Shown here piece by piece: positions 1 to 6,658 of a stretch of 44,662 nt of DNA. Position numbers and translations under genes: made by a program. Below the pieces are notes generated by a model. That model was not told where the DNA came from, searched no databases, and was given only the letters and a program-made list of their open reading frames with translations. Every line of letters starts with the position of its first letter. The first letter of the stretch is position 1. The stretch lies in assembly GCA_019242475.1 (NCBI GenBank), contig JAFAVK010000076.1:1-44662 (forward strand), in the 5' to 3' direction. This DNA is from Acidobacteriota bacterium. GTDB lineage: Bacteria > Acidobacteriota > Blastocatellia > Pyrinomonadales > Pyrinomonadaceae.

Positions 1-1
1 C

Positions 2-175
2 TCGGAGATCGCGGCGCCGGACGGCAACGGGGGCGGCGGGGGGGCGAAGTTCGAGAAGGGCAAGGCGGCCGAACTCCTGTCGCAGAGTTTCGACCGGGCG
101 GAGTTGTCCTCGAAGGGCTTGCAGTACGAGCGGCTCGACCAGCTCACGATGGATATCCTCCTCGGCGTACGCTGA
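2..175 (+). CDS. 3' end of an unrecognised gene (partial)
   Basis: An open frame enters from the left edge and stops with TGA at 173-175, giving 57 residues of a C-terminus. The visible part has a Gly-rich linker (about residues 9-15) and then a charged, probably helical tail ending DILLGVR. I do not recognise the family from so short a piece. It lies 22 nt upstream of the KDPG aldolase gene on the same strand, so the two may be co-transcribed; the upstream gene could belong to the same sugar-acid pathway, but nothing in the visible residues shows that. Confidence 0.6.
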   Translation, partial: SEIAAPDGNGGGGGAKFEKGKAAELLSQSFDRAELSSKGLQYERLDQLTMDILLGVR

Positions 176-197
176 AGGGCTGAGGGCTGACGAACGA

Positions 198-845
198 ATG
201 ATTCCCAAACTGGACATACTCCGCCGCATCACCGACGCCGGTCTCGTGGCCGTCGTGCGCGCCGAGTCGGGCGAGCAGGCGCGGCGGGTCGCCGACGCCG
301 TGCTCGCGGGCGGCTGCCCCGCCGTCGAGATGACCTTCACCGTGCCCGGCGCCCACCGCGTCATCGAAGAGATGGCTAGAGCCTACAAGCCGTCCGAGCT
401 GATCCTCGGCGCCGGCACCGTGCTCGACCCAGAGACCGCGCGCATCGCGATCCTCTCGGGCGCCGCTTACGTCGTCTCGCCCTCGCTCAACCCCGAGACC
501 GTCCGGCTGTGCAACCGCTACCAGGTCCCGGTCATGCCGGGCGCGATGACCATCCGCGAAATCATCGACGCGATGGAGCTGGGCGCGGCCGTGGTAAAAC
601 TCTTCCCCGGCGAGGCGTTCGGCCCTTCGATCATCAAGGCCGTCAAGGGGCCTCTGCCGCAGGCGCCCCTGATGCCGACGGGCGGCGTCGATCTGTCGAA
701 CGTCGCGGAGTGGATCAAGGCGGGCGCGGTCGCCGTCGGCGCGGGCGGGAGTTTGACGGGCGGCGCCAGGTCGGGCGACTTCGACTCGATCACGAAGACG
801 GCCCGCGCCTTCGTCGAGAAGATCAGAGAGGCGCGCGCGAAGTGA
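198..845 (+). CDS. eda: KDPG/KHG aldolase (2-dehydro-3-deoxy-phosphogluconate aldolase)
   Basis: 215 residues, the normal length for the class I KDPG/KHG aldolase family, which cleaves 2-keto-3-deoxy-6-phosphogluconate to pyruvate and glyceraldehyde-3-phosphate in the Entner-Doudoroff and uronate pathways. Visible hallmarks are E44 in VEMTFTVPGA, the Schiff-base lysine K134 in VVKLFPGE, and the phosphate-binding PTGGV at 160-164. It is cytoplasmic, with no signal peptide. It starts 22 nt after a partial gene on the same strand and is followed by a perfect 50-nt palindrome. It would be the natural end point for 2-keto-3-deoxygluconate produced by the uronate genes at 24.3-31.6 kb, after phosphorylation by a kinase not seen here. 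A related activity on 2-keto-4-hydroxyglutarate cannot be excluded. Confidence 0.93.
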   Translation: MIPKLDILRRITDAGLVAVVRAESGEQARRVADAVLAGGCPAVEMTFTVPGAHRVIEEMARAYKPSELILGAGTVLDPETARIAILSGAAYVVSPSLNPETVRLCNRYQVPVMPGAMTIREIIDAMELGAAVVKLFPGEAFGPSIIKAVKGPLPQAPLMPTGGVDLSNVAEWIKAGAVAVGAGGSLTGGARSGDFDSITKTARAFVEKIREARAK

Positions 846-882
846 GGAAGCGGCGGCGGGCCGAATAGCGAACGGGTGCTTA

Positions 883-932
883 AACAAATAGGCGGGGCCT
901 GAATTGTACAATTCAGGCCCCGCCTATTTGTT
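883..932. terminator. Perfect 50-nt palindrome, possible bidirectional terminator
   Basis: Each base from 883 pairs with its partner from 932 inward to the central GTAC at 906-909, with no mismatch. In RNA it would fold into a 23-bp stem with a 4-nt loop from either strand. It lies 37 nt after the aldolase stop, and minus-strand transcripts from the receiver gene converge on it. The flanks are not a clean U-tract (TATTTGTT inside the arm), so termination is an inference; a protein-binding or recombination site is possible. Confidence 0.55.
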
Positions 933-970
933 CAGTGAGAAGGGGGACGGAAAGCGTCGCTTCCCGGGGT

Positions 971-1024
971 AAAAGAAAGCCCCCGCGACTCTGGGCAAGA
1001 GTCTTGTTTGGACACGGGGGCTTT
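971..1024 (-). terminator. Rho-independent terminator of the minus-strand unit
   Basis: On the minus strand AAAGCCCCCG (1024-1015) pairs perfectly with CGGGGGCTTT (985-976), directly followed by CTTTT. A second stem (GACTCT/AGAGTC) is nested inside. The T-run occurs only on the minus strand, so this should end transcripts from the receiver gene (stop at 1229) or from a small RNA between. Confidence 0.75.
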
Positions 1025-1107
1025 GGCGGCCACACAAGGCAGAAGGGATGCCTTAACGCGCGGACGCCATCACGGCCACTCGATTGTTGGGGTAGGCGAG
1101 GGCCGAA
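976..1107 (-). ncRNA. Candidate small RNA or structured 3' UTR
   Basis: About 205 nt separate the receiver-gene stop (1229) from the terminator, too long for a simple 3' end. On the minus strand there is a T/A-rich stretch around 1107-1130 (CTTTATTGCTCTTTGAGTTTTAG) that could hold a -10-like box, and the following roughly 130 nt are rich in self-complementary segments before the terminator stem. No known RNA family (6S, SRP, tmRNA, common riboswitches) was recognised. A small RNA is possible; a long structured 3' UTR is equally compatible. Confidence 0.25.
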
Positions 1108-1228
1108 TCCTCTAAAACTCAAAGAGCAATAAAGACTCGCGAGGCAGGGCGATGAAGTAATGCCCTCGCTTTGCCAACGGCGGCCGACTGCTGACCGCCT
1201 GCCGGGGTGAAACCTGTTAACCGTCTCT

Positions 1229-1624
1229 TCAGGCCGCGGCCAGTCTCCGGGCGACGGCGGTGCGGCGGACGGTGGCGACGAGGCGCTCCACGTCGAGCGG
1301 CTTGTCGAAGAACCCGTCGGCGCCGCGGCGGACGCACTCGCGCCGCATCTCGCCCGAGGGGTCGCTGCTCGCCACGAAGACCTTCGACGCGGGGAGGTGG
1401 CTCTTCACGTAGTCGAGGATACGGAGCCCCGTGTCGGGCGCGTCGAGCGTCGGCGGCAGGTGAAGGTCGAGGATGGCGACGTCCGGCTCGTAGATGGTCG
1501 CGCGGCGGATGGCCGACGAGAGGTTGTTGGCCGTCATCACCTCGAACTCGTCGCACAGCGTCCAGAAGAGCTGCTGCGTGATCGCGACGTCGTCGTCAAC
1601 TATGAGAACCTTCGGCTTCGTCAT
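1229..1624 (-). CDS. Stand-alone response-regulator receiver domain protein
   Basis: A single CheY-like receiver of 131 residues with no output domain. The acidic triad DDD is at 10-12, the phosphoacceptor D53 in LDLHLPP, and the conserved lysine K108 in FFDKPLD. The phosphoacceptor context LHLPP closely matches the receiver of the sigma-54 activator just upstream (1969-3372), suggesting duplication or a shared kinase. The ATG at 1622-1624 is preferred because GGGGAAGAAG precedes it; an ATG six codons upstream (1642) is possible but has poor ribosome-binding context. A near-consensus sigma-54 promoter lies at 1740-1755 and a terminator at 971-1024, so it is likely a monocistronic target of the neighbouring activator. 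It probably acts as a phosphorelay partner or kinase sink; the target is unknown. Confidence 0.9.
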   Translation of the reverse strand: MTKPKVLIVDDDVAITQQLFWTLCDEFEVMTANNLSSAIRRATIYEPDVAILDLHLPPTLDAPDTGLRILDYVKSHLPASKVFVASSDPSGEMRRECVRRGADGFFDKPLDVERLVATVRRTAVARRLAAA

Positions 1625-1739
1625 CGTCTTCTTCCCCGTCATTCACCAAAATGGCTCCGGCGATGTGTTCAGCTCTCATCTACGTCCATCACCCTTCCGG
1701 CGGATGCCAGGTTTCAAGCCCTCAACGGCCCGGCTCTAC

Positions 1740-1755
1740 TGCAACGCCGGTGCCA
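1740..1755 (-). promoter_or_regulatory. Sigma-54 (-24/-12) promoter for the receiver gene
   Basis: On the minus strand the sequence is TGGCACCGGCGTTGCA: GG of the -24 element and GC of the -12 element are exactly 10 nt apart, and TGGCAC and TTGC both match consensus. The expected start is near 1729, about 105 nt before the receiver ATG. The adjacent upstream gene encodes a sigma-54 activator. Short dyads upstream (CCTTT-CGC-AAAGG at 1808-1820; TTTCCGGCCGAAAA around 1783-1796) are possible activator sites. Confidence 0.7.
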
Positions 1756-1869
1756 CGCCCGGCCCGAGCCGGCAAAAGCGAATTTCCGGCCGAAAACGTG
1801 CCCCCGGCCTTTCGCAAAGGATTCGCCTGTGCACACGAGTAGACATCGACGAGGGGGCGTGTGTGAACA

Positions 1870-1965
1870 GCAGTAGGCAGTAGGCAGTAGAAAGAACAGG
1901 CGGCGCACTTGGCCCGAAGGCTGAGACGCGCCGCCTCTGTTTTTCTACTGACTACTGTCTACTGC
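1870..1965. repeat. Heptamer element GCAGTAG forming a long hairpin
   Basis: Three tandem GCAGTAG units (1870-1890) face a degenerate inverted set CTACTGA CTACTGT CTACTGC (1945-1965). Between them a GC-rich stem (AGGCGGCGC with GCGCCGCCT) is capped by a TTCG-type loop. It begins 3 nt after the stop of the sigma-54 activator gene and could act as that gene's terminator. The outer arms pair except mainly at the seventh position of each unit. Read on the minus strand the left arm encodes LLPTAYC. Confidence 0.8.
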
Positions 1966-1968
1966 TTT

Positions 1969-3372
1969 TCAGACCCCCGTGATTGCAAGCTCGCTGATGA
2001 GGCGGTGGAGGTAGGAGCGGCTGATGGCGAGGCGGCGGGCGGCGGCGACGCGGTTGCCGCCCTCGGCCTGGAGCGCGCCGATGACCATGCGGCGGCGGAG
2101 GGCGAGCGTCGCGCCTTCGAGCGTCGTCTCGTCGCCGGCCGCGCTGGCCGGGGGGACGGACGTGTGCACTGAGCGCAGCATCTTCTCGGGCAGGAACTCG
2201 ACGCCGAGCTGCGAGCCCTTCGTCAGTACCACCAGCCGCTCCACGAGGTTCTCAAGCTCGCGCACGTTCCCCGGCCAGTCGTACTCCTGCAACGCTTCGA
2301 GGAGCGCCGGGTCTAAGTCGGCCGGCGGGCGGTCGTGCTTCTCAGAGGCCTTGGCGGCGAAGTGCGCGGCGAGCAGGGGCATGTCCTCGCGCCTCTCCTT
2401 CATCGCGGGCATGTGGAGCGGCACGACGTTCAGGCGGTAGAAGAGGTCTTCGCGGAAGCGCCCCGCGGCGACCTCCTGTTCGAGGTCGCGGTTCGTCGCG
2501 GCGATGAGGCGGATGTCCACGCCGACGGGGCGGTTGCTGCCCACGCGCTCGAAGGTGCGCTCCTGCAAGACGCGCAGGAGCTTGACCTGCACCGACTGTT
2601 GCAGCTCGCCGATCTCGTCGAGGAAGAGCGTCCCGCCGTTTGCCAGCTCGAAGCGGCCGACGCGGTCGGCCTTCGCATCGGTGAAGGCGCCGCGGACGTG
2701 GCCGAACAGCTCCGACTCGATGAGCGTCTCGGGGAGCGCGGCGCAGGAGACGGCGACGAAGGGGCGGTCGCGCCGGCCACTCTCCTCGTGGATGGCGCGG
2801 GCCAGGACTTCTTTGCCCGTGCCGTTCTCGCCGGTGATGAGCACCGTCGCCGAGGTGTCGGCGACGGCGCGCGCCTGCTTGAGCGTGCGCTCCAGCGCGG
2901 CGCTCGTGCCGACGAAGCGGCCGAAGCCGCGGTGCATCTTCAGCTCCGAGCGGAGCTTCAAGACCTCGGTTTCGAGGCAGCGGACGCGCGCCGCCTGCGT
3001 GACGATGTGCGAGACCTCCTCCTCGTCGAAGGGCTTCTCGAAGAAGCCGTAGGCGCCGCGGCGCACGGCTTCGAGCGCGGCCTGCTTGTTGTCGCTCCCC
3101 GTGATGACGACGACGGGGACGGAGGGGCGCTCGCCGCGCGCGGCCTCGACCACGGCCAGGCCCTCCTCGATGCCGTCGAGGTCGGGCGGCAGGTGCAGGT
3201 CGCAGATGACGACATCGACGCGCTCGCGCTGGAGGAGTTCGACGGCGTCGGCGCGCGTCTCGGCTTCGAGCACGCGGTGGCGCTCGACGAGCGCCCAGTG
3301 GAGCTGCCGGCGCAGCAGGCGGTCGTCGTCCACGACCAGCACCGTCGTCTTCTGTTCCGCCTGTTCGGTCAT
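1969..3372 (-). CDS. Sigma-54-dependent response regulator (REC-AAA+-Fis), PrsR-like
   Basis: 467 residues with the NtrC layout. The receiver occupies 9-125 (DDD 15-17, phosphoacceptor D58 in CDLHLPPDLDG, K113 in FEKPFD). The AAA+ domain spans about 150-385 with Walker A GENGTGKE (181-188), a GAFTGA-loop variant GAFTDA (228-233) and Walker B GTLFLDEIGE (247-256). A Fis-type helix-turn-helix closes the protein (GNRVAAARRLAISRSYL). The extended LPPDLDGxxEGL loop after the phosphoacceptor resembles PrsR regulators of PEP-CTERM/exosortase systems, and the kinase upstream has a PrsK-like core; the assignment is by eye. It lies 120 nt after the kinase gene and upstream of a sigma-54 promoter it probably controls. 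The G-to-D change in GAFTGA occurs in other activators, so it need not mean loss of function. Confidence 0.93.
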   Translation of the reverse strand: MTEQAEQKTTVLVVDDDRLLRRQLHWALVERHRVLEAETRADAVELLQRERVDVVICDLHLPPDLDGIEEGLAVVEAARGERPSVPVVVITGSDNKQAALEAVRRGAYGFFEKPFDEEEVSHIVTQAARVRCLETEVLKLRSELKMHRGFGRFVGTSAALERTLKQARAVADTSATVLITGENGTGKEVLARAIHEESGRRDRPFVAVSCAALPETLIESELFGHVRGAFTDAKADRVGRFELANGGTLFLDEIGELQQSVQVKLLRVLQERTFERVGSNRPVGVDIRLIAATNRDLEQEVAAGRFREDLFYRLNVVPLHMPAMKERREDMPLLAAHFAAKASEKHDRPPADLDPALLEALQEYDWPGNVRELENLVERLVVLTKGSQLGVEFLPEKMLRSVHTSVPPASAAGDETTLEGATLALRRRMVIGALQAEGGNRVAAARRLAISRSYLHRLISELAITGV

Positions 3373-3492
3373 GGCTAGGGGAGTTCGCGGTATAGGGCAA
3401 CGCCACAGCCCTGGGCGCGAGGGTGCTCCCGGCTGAGGCCTGACTGTTCTGGAAAAGCTGAATGGGGCAACTGGCGAGTTCGGGCCGACGCG

Positions 3493-5433
3493 TTATTCGG
3501 AAGCGACCGTCGCCTTCACCGGCCGCTCGCGCCTCTCGCCAGACTGGAACAGGCGGGATGGTAGCACGACGCGGAAGCGCGTGCCAGCGCCGGGGCTCGA
3601 CTCCACCTCCAGCCGCCCGCCGTGCGCCTCGACCACCTCGCGGCAGGTGAAGAGCCCGAGGCCGATGCCCTTGTTCTTCGTCGTCGAGAAGGGGCGGTAG
3701 AGCTTGGTCTTGATGAACTGCTCGGTCATCCCGACGCCCGTGTCCGCGACGCTGAAGAAGACGTAGTCGCCTTCGAGCTTCCCGGCCTCGACCGTCAGGC
3801 GCCCGCCCTTCGCGCCCATCGCTTCGAGCGCGTTGATGACGAGGTTCTCGACGACGTTCTCGACGCGCTCGGGCTCGACCGTGGCGACGAGCTTGTCGGG
3901 CAGCCGCGCCTCGATGTCGTTCAGGGGGCGCGTCGGCTCGGCGTTGGTGGCGAGCACGCGGCGGATGACGGGGACGAGGTCGGTGGGGCGCGCGGCGAGG
4001 CGGTACTCGCCGCTGAGGGACTTCGCCGGCTCCGACAGGCGCGCGACCGTGCGCTTCAACTTCTCGGTCGCCTCGCGCAAGCTGTCGATGGCGTCGGCGC
4101 GAAACTCCTCGCGGTGGAACTGCTTCTCCATGTTCGAGACGAGCATCGAGAGGCCCGCGATGGCGTTCTTCAAGTCGTGCGAGACCATCGCCGAGATGCG
4201 CATGAAGGAGGCGAACTGGCGCGACTCGGCCTCGCGCGCGATCAGCTCGCGCAGCCGCTCGGTCATCGCGTTGAAGTTCTCGGCCAGCTCGCGCGTCTCG
4301 CCGCTGTGGCTGACCTCGATGCGCTGTTCGAGGTCGCCGGCGGCGACGGCCGACGCGCTGCGCGCGACCAGCCCGATGCCGCGCGTCTCGCGCGCCGCGA
4401 TGAAGGAGAGCAGGGCCGCGGCCGCGAGCGCCGCCAGCAGCGCGACGCCCCCGCCCAAGAGCGCCGCGCGGCGCGCGGGCCGGAGCGCCGCCGCGTAGTC
4501 TTCGGACGCCGCCACCGAGAGGTTCAAGCCGTCAACCGGCTGGAACGCCGCGAGCTGCGTCTCGCCCTCGTCCGTGTCGTAGAGGCCGACGCCGGCCCCG
4601 CCGGCCTTCATCCGCGCGGCGATCTCCTTGAAGTACGGCATCGCGCCCGACGCCGACTGGTGCGTGAGCGCGCCGTTCGTGTGGTAGACGACCGTGTCGT
4701 TGGTGTTGTCGAGCGCGACGACCGAACGGGGCGCCGGGGACGCCGGGGAGGCGTCGGAGGTCTCGCCGGCCTCCCTCAAGACCTCGCCCAGCCTGACCTC
4801 CGCGACGACGGCGCCCGCGGGCGCGGCCGCGCCTTCCGCCGCGCCGGGGCCGAAGACGGGCGCCGTCAGGCGCAACGCCGCGCCGTGAGGCTCCTCGCTC
4901 AGGGGAGAGCGCAGCACCGCGGCCGTGCGCGCATCCCAGACGTGCTCGTCGTGGCGCGCCTGACCGCTGACGAGGTCGGTCGTCTGCTCGTCGAAACCCT
5001 TGCCGTCGGCCGACCTGTTGAGGCGGAAGATCGGCTGCCGGTTCGCGTCGAGGAGGGTGACGGCCTGTATGTATTCGAGGTTGGGCCGGGCGTAAGCCTC
5101 GAAGGGCTCACTGATCGAAGCGGCGGGCGCCGCGGGGAGGGCGGCAGTCCCCCCCGCGGGCTGTGCCTCGGGTCGCGGACCGTGTTCGAGCGCGTAGCGG
5201 CGCACGGCGTCGTCGCGCGTCAGTTCGAGCAGGCGCGACTCCTGAAGCGAGAGGACGCGCTCCACGTCGCGCGCCACCCGCGCGGCGCGCTCGACCGCGC
5301 GCGCGCGCAGCAGAGACTCGGCGGCGCCCGAGCCCGCGCGGTATTGAAGCAGGCAGACGACCGCCAGCGGCGCGAGCGCCAGCGCGGCGAAGACGATTAA
5401 CAGCTTGGCTCTGAGGTTCACGGCTGCCACCAC
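3493..5433 (-). CDS. Membrane sensor histidine kinase with PrsK-like catalytic core
   Basis: 646 residues. TM1 is at about 10-30 and TM2 at about 325-347, enclosing a roughly 290-residue extracytoplasmic sensor with a Cache-like look. A HAMP linker (350-400) follows. The phosphoacceptor is H419 in MVSHDLKN, and the ATPase domain has the N box ENLVINALEA (529-538), G1 DTGVGM (564-569) and G2 GIGLGL (589-594). The HDLKN phosphoacceptor motif and the PFSTTKNKGIGLGL segment match the PrsK type, although PrsK normally has many N-terminal membrane helices, so the sensor half differs. The gene lies directly upstream of the sigma-54 regulator on the same strand, making a two-component pair. The ligand is unknown. 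Confidence 0.92.
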   Translation of the reverse strand: MVAAVNLRAKLLIVFAALALAPLAVVCLLQYRAGSGAAESLLRARAVERAARVARDVERVLSLQESRLLELTRDDAVRRYALEHGPRPEAQPAGGTAALPAAPAASISEPFEAYARPNLEYIQAVTLLDANRQPIFRLNRSADGKGFDEQTTDLVSGQARHDEHVWDARTAAVLRSPLSEEPHGAALRLTAPVFGPGAAEGAAAPAGAVVAEVRLGEVLREAGETSDASPASPAPRSVVALDNTNDTVVYHTNGALTHQSASGAMPYFKEIAARMKAGGAGVGLYDTDEGETQLAAFQPVDGLNLSVAASEDYAAALRPARRAALLGGGVALLAALAAAALLSFIAARETRGIGLVARSASAVAAGDLEQRIEVSHSGETRELAENFNAMTERLRELIAREAESRQFASFMRISAMVSHDLKNAIAGLSMLVSNMEKQFHREEFRADAIDSLREATEKLKRTVARLSEPAKSLSGEYRLAARPTDLVPVIRRVLATNAEPTRPLNDIEARLPDKLVATVEPERVENVVENLVINALEAMGAKGGRLTVEAGKLEGDYVFFSVADTGVGMTEQFIKTKLYRPFSTTKNKGIGLGLFTCREVVEAHGGRLEVESSPGAGTRFRVVLPSRLFQSGERRERPVKATVASE

Positions 5434-5494
5434 TCAAGAAGGCTTCAAAGGTGAGACGCGCGGCGCGCGCCACGAGCAGGGCGGCCAGTATACC

Positions 5495-5586
5495 GGAGAG
5501 GGGAGAGGGGGAGAAGGGGTGACGGGGAGAAAGAAGCGTGTTATCAAAAGTCACCCCGTCACCCCTTCTCCCCCTCTCCCCTCTCC
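5495..5586. repeat. 33-bp perfect inverted repeat built of GGAGAGG-type heptamers
   Basis: Left arm 5495-5527 and right arm 5554-5586 are exact reverse complements with a 26-nt loop. The left arm splits into GGAGAGG GGAGAGG GGGAGAA GGGGTGA, again a 7-nt period. The right arm ends one base before the stop codon of the RidA-like gene (5587), placing the element at that gene's 3' end and in front of the kinase gene. It may block read-through on the minus strand, though no U-run follows. Confidence 0.85.
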
Positions 5587-5979
5587 TTATTCGACGACGG
5601 CGTCGGCCTCGACCTCGACGAGCCAGTCGGGGTCGATGAAGCGCGAGACCTGCATGACGGTGTTGACGGGGCGCACGTCGCGGAAGAACTCGCCGTGGAC
5701 GCGCGCGACCTGTTCCCAGTCCTCGATGCGCGTGAGCAGGATGCGCGTGCGCACCACGTCCGAGAGCCCCGCGCCCAACTCTTCGAGGGCGCGCGCCACG
5801 ATCTCGAAACAGCGTCGTGCCTGCGCGGCGGCGTCCCCCGGCGCGACCGTCCGCCCCTCCGCGTCGAGCGGCGCCGTGCCCGCGACGCAGACGAAGCCCC
5901 CCGCGCGCACCGCCCGCGAGATGCCGATGATCGATTCATAAGGCGAGCCGCTCGAAACCCGCTGACGTGAGTCAGACAT
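5587..5979 (-). CDS. RidA/YjgF/UK114-family protein
   Basis: 130 residues, typical for this trimeric family, whose best-known members hydrolyse reactive 2-aminoacrylate-type imines. The fold is recognisable from GGFVCVAGTAPLDAEG, ELGAGLSDVVRTRILLT and RPVNTVMQVSRFIDP. The ATG at 5977-5979 is chosen because GGAGG lies 8 nt upstream; an upstream ATG at 6030 falls inside a repeat element and would add 17 unlikely residues. Aligned by eye, the position of the imine-binding arginine of RidA (R105 in E. coli numbering) appears to be asparagine in PVNTV. It may therefore belong to a Rid subgroup without deaminase activity. Its 3' end abuts a 33-bp inverted repeat. Confidence 0.85.
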   Translation of the reverse strand: MSDSRQRVSSGSPYESIIGISRAVRAGGFVCVAGTAPLDAEGRTVAPGDAAAQARRCFEIVARALEELGAGLSDVVRTRILLTRIEDWEQVARVHGEFFRDVRPVNTVMQVSRFIDPDWLVEVEADAVVE

Positions 5980-5997
5980 GAGCCTTCCCTCCGGGAA

Positions 5998-6193
5998 GGC
6001 AGTAGGCAGTGAGCCCCGGAGGGGCGGCATGTTTATAGCTCAAGCCAACGATTACTCGGCCAAGCTCCGGAGGAGCGGCATGTACACATGTCGCCCCTGA
6101 CGGGGCTCGGGTTCAATTTCAGCCTTAATCTATAAACATGCCGCCCCTCCGGGGCTCCGAACTGCCTACCGCCATCTGCCTACTGCCTACTGC
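5998..6193. repeat. Composite palindromic element between osmC and the RidA gene
   Basis: Outer arms are heptamers: GGCAGTAGGCAGT (5998-6010) against five units GAACTGC CTACCGC CATCTGC CTACTGC CTACTGC (6159-6193). Inside is a perfect 27-bp inverted repeat, 6011-6037 with 6131-6157 (GAGCCCCGGAGGGGCGGCAT and its complement). A third, imperfect hairpin at about 6064-6108 repeats the same motif (GCTCCGGAGGAGCGGCATGT). The whole intergenic space is this element. The osmC stop codon TAG (6189-6187) is part of its last heptamer. It looks like a dispersed REP/MITE-type repeat. Confidence 0.85.
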
Positions 6194-6612
6194 TCCAATT
6201 TCGCGTCCAGAGTGATCTCGGCGTTGAAGAGGCGCGAGACGGGGCAGCCGGCCTTGGCGTTGTTGGCGGCCGTCTCGAAGGCGGCGGCGTCGGCGCCGGG
6301 CACGCGCGCCGTCACGTCGAGGTGGACTTTGGTGATGCTGAAACCCGCGTCGGTCTTCTCCAGACGGACGGCCGCGGTCGTGTTGATCGAGTCGGCCGTG
6401 AAGCCCGCGTCGTTCAACTGCTTCGAGAGCGCCATCGAGAAGCAGCCCGCGTGCGCCGCGGCCAGCAGCTCCTCCGGGTTCGTCCCCTTGCCGTCCTCGA
6501 AGCGCGTGCTGAAACTGTACTGCGCGCCGTCGAGCACGCCGCTCTCGGTCGAGACCGTCCCCTTGCCATCTCTGATGCCACCCCGCCACACGGCGGAACC
6601 TGTTCGCTTCAT
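6187..6612 (-). CDS. osmC: OsmC-type organic hydroperoxide peroxidase
   Basis: 141 residues, standard OsmC length. The two redox cysteines are C57 in AHAGCFSMALS and C123 in AGCPVSRLF; the R37 and E48 region (STRFEDG, NPEELLAA) corresponds to the residues that activate the peroxidatic cysteine in E. coli OsmC. This thiol peroxidase reduces organic hydroperoxides in the cytoplasm. The start is supported by AAGGAG about 6 nt upstream. The gene lies 46 nt after the CysQ-like gene on the same strand. The stop codon TAG falls within a GCAGTAG heptamer, so the repeat either inserted at the stop or created it. Confidence 0.94.
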   Translation of the reverse strand: MKRTGSAVWRGGIRDGKGTVSTESGVLDGAQYSFSTRFEDGKGTNPEELLAAAHAGCFSMALSKQLNDAGFTADSINTTAAVRLEKTDAGFSITKVHLDVTARVPGADAAAFETAANNAKAGCPVSRLFNAEITLDAKLEQ

Positions 6613-6658
6613 CCTCTTCTCCTTCTGCTTCCGTTTTGAATTTTAGAACCGGCAAAAC

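Noticed and set aside
933..1228. Known riboswitch or 6S/SRP RNA in the aldolase-receiver intergenic region
   Set aside because: No diagnostic conserved core of these families could be found; kept only as a low-confidence candidate RNA.
1870..1965. CRISPR array
   Set aside because: The units are 7 nt, immediately adjacent and without spacers; no cas gene is present in the window.
3622..5400. A 592-codon plus-strand frame opposite the histidine kinase
   Set aside because: No recognisable motif and strong Arg/Leu bias; the kinase motifs are on the other strand.
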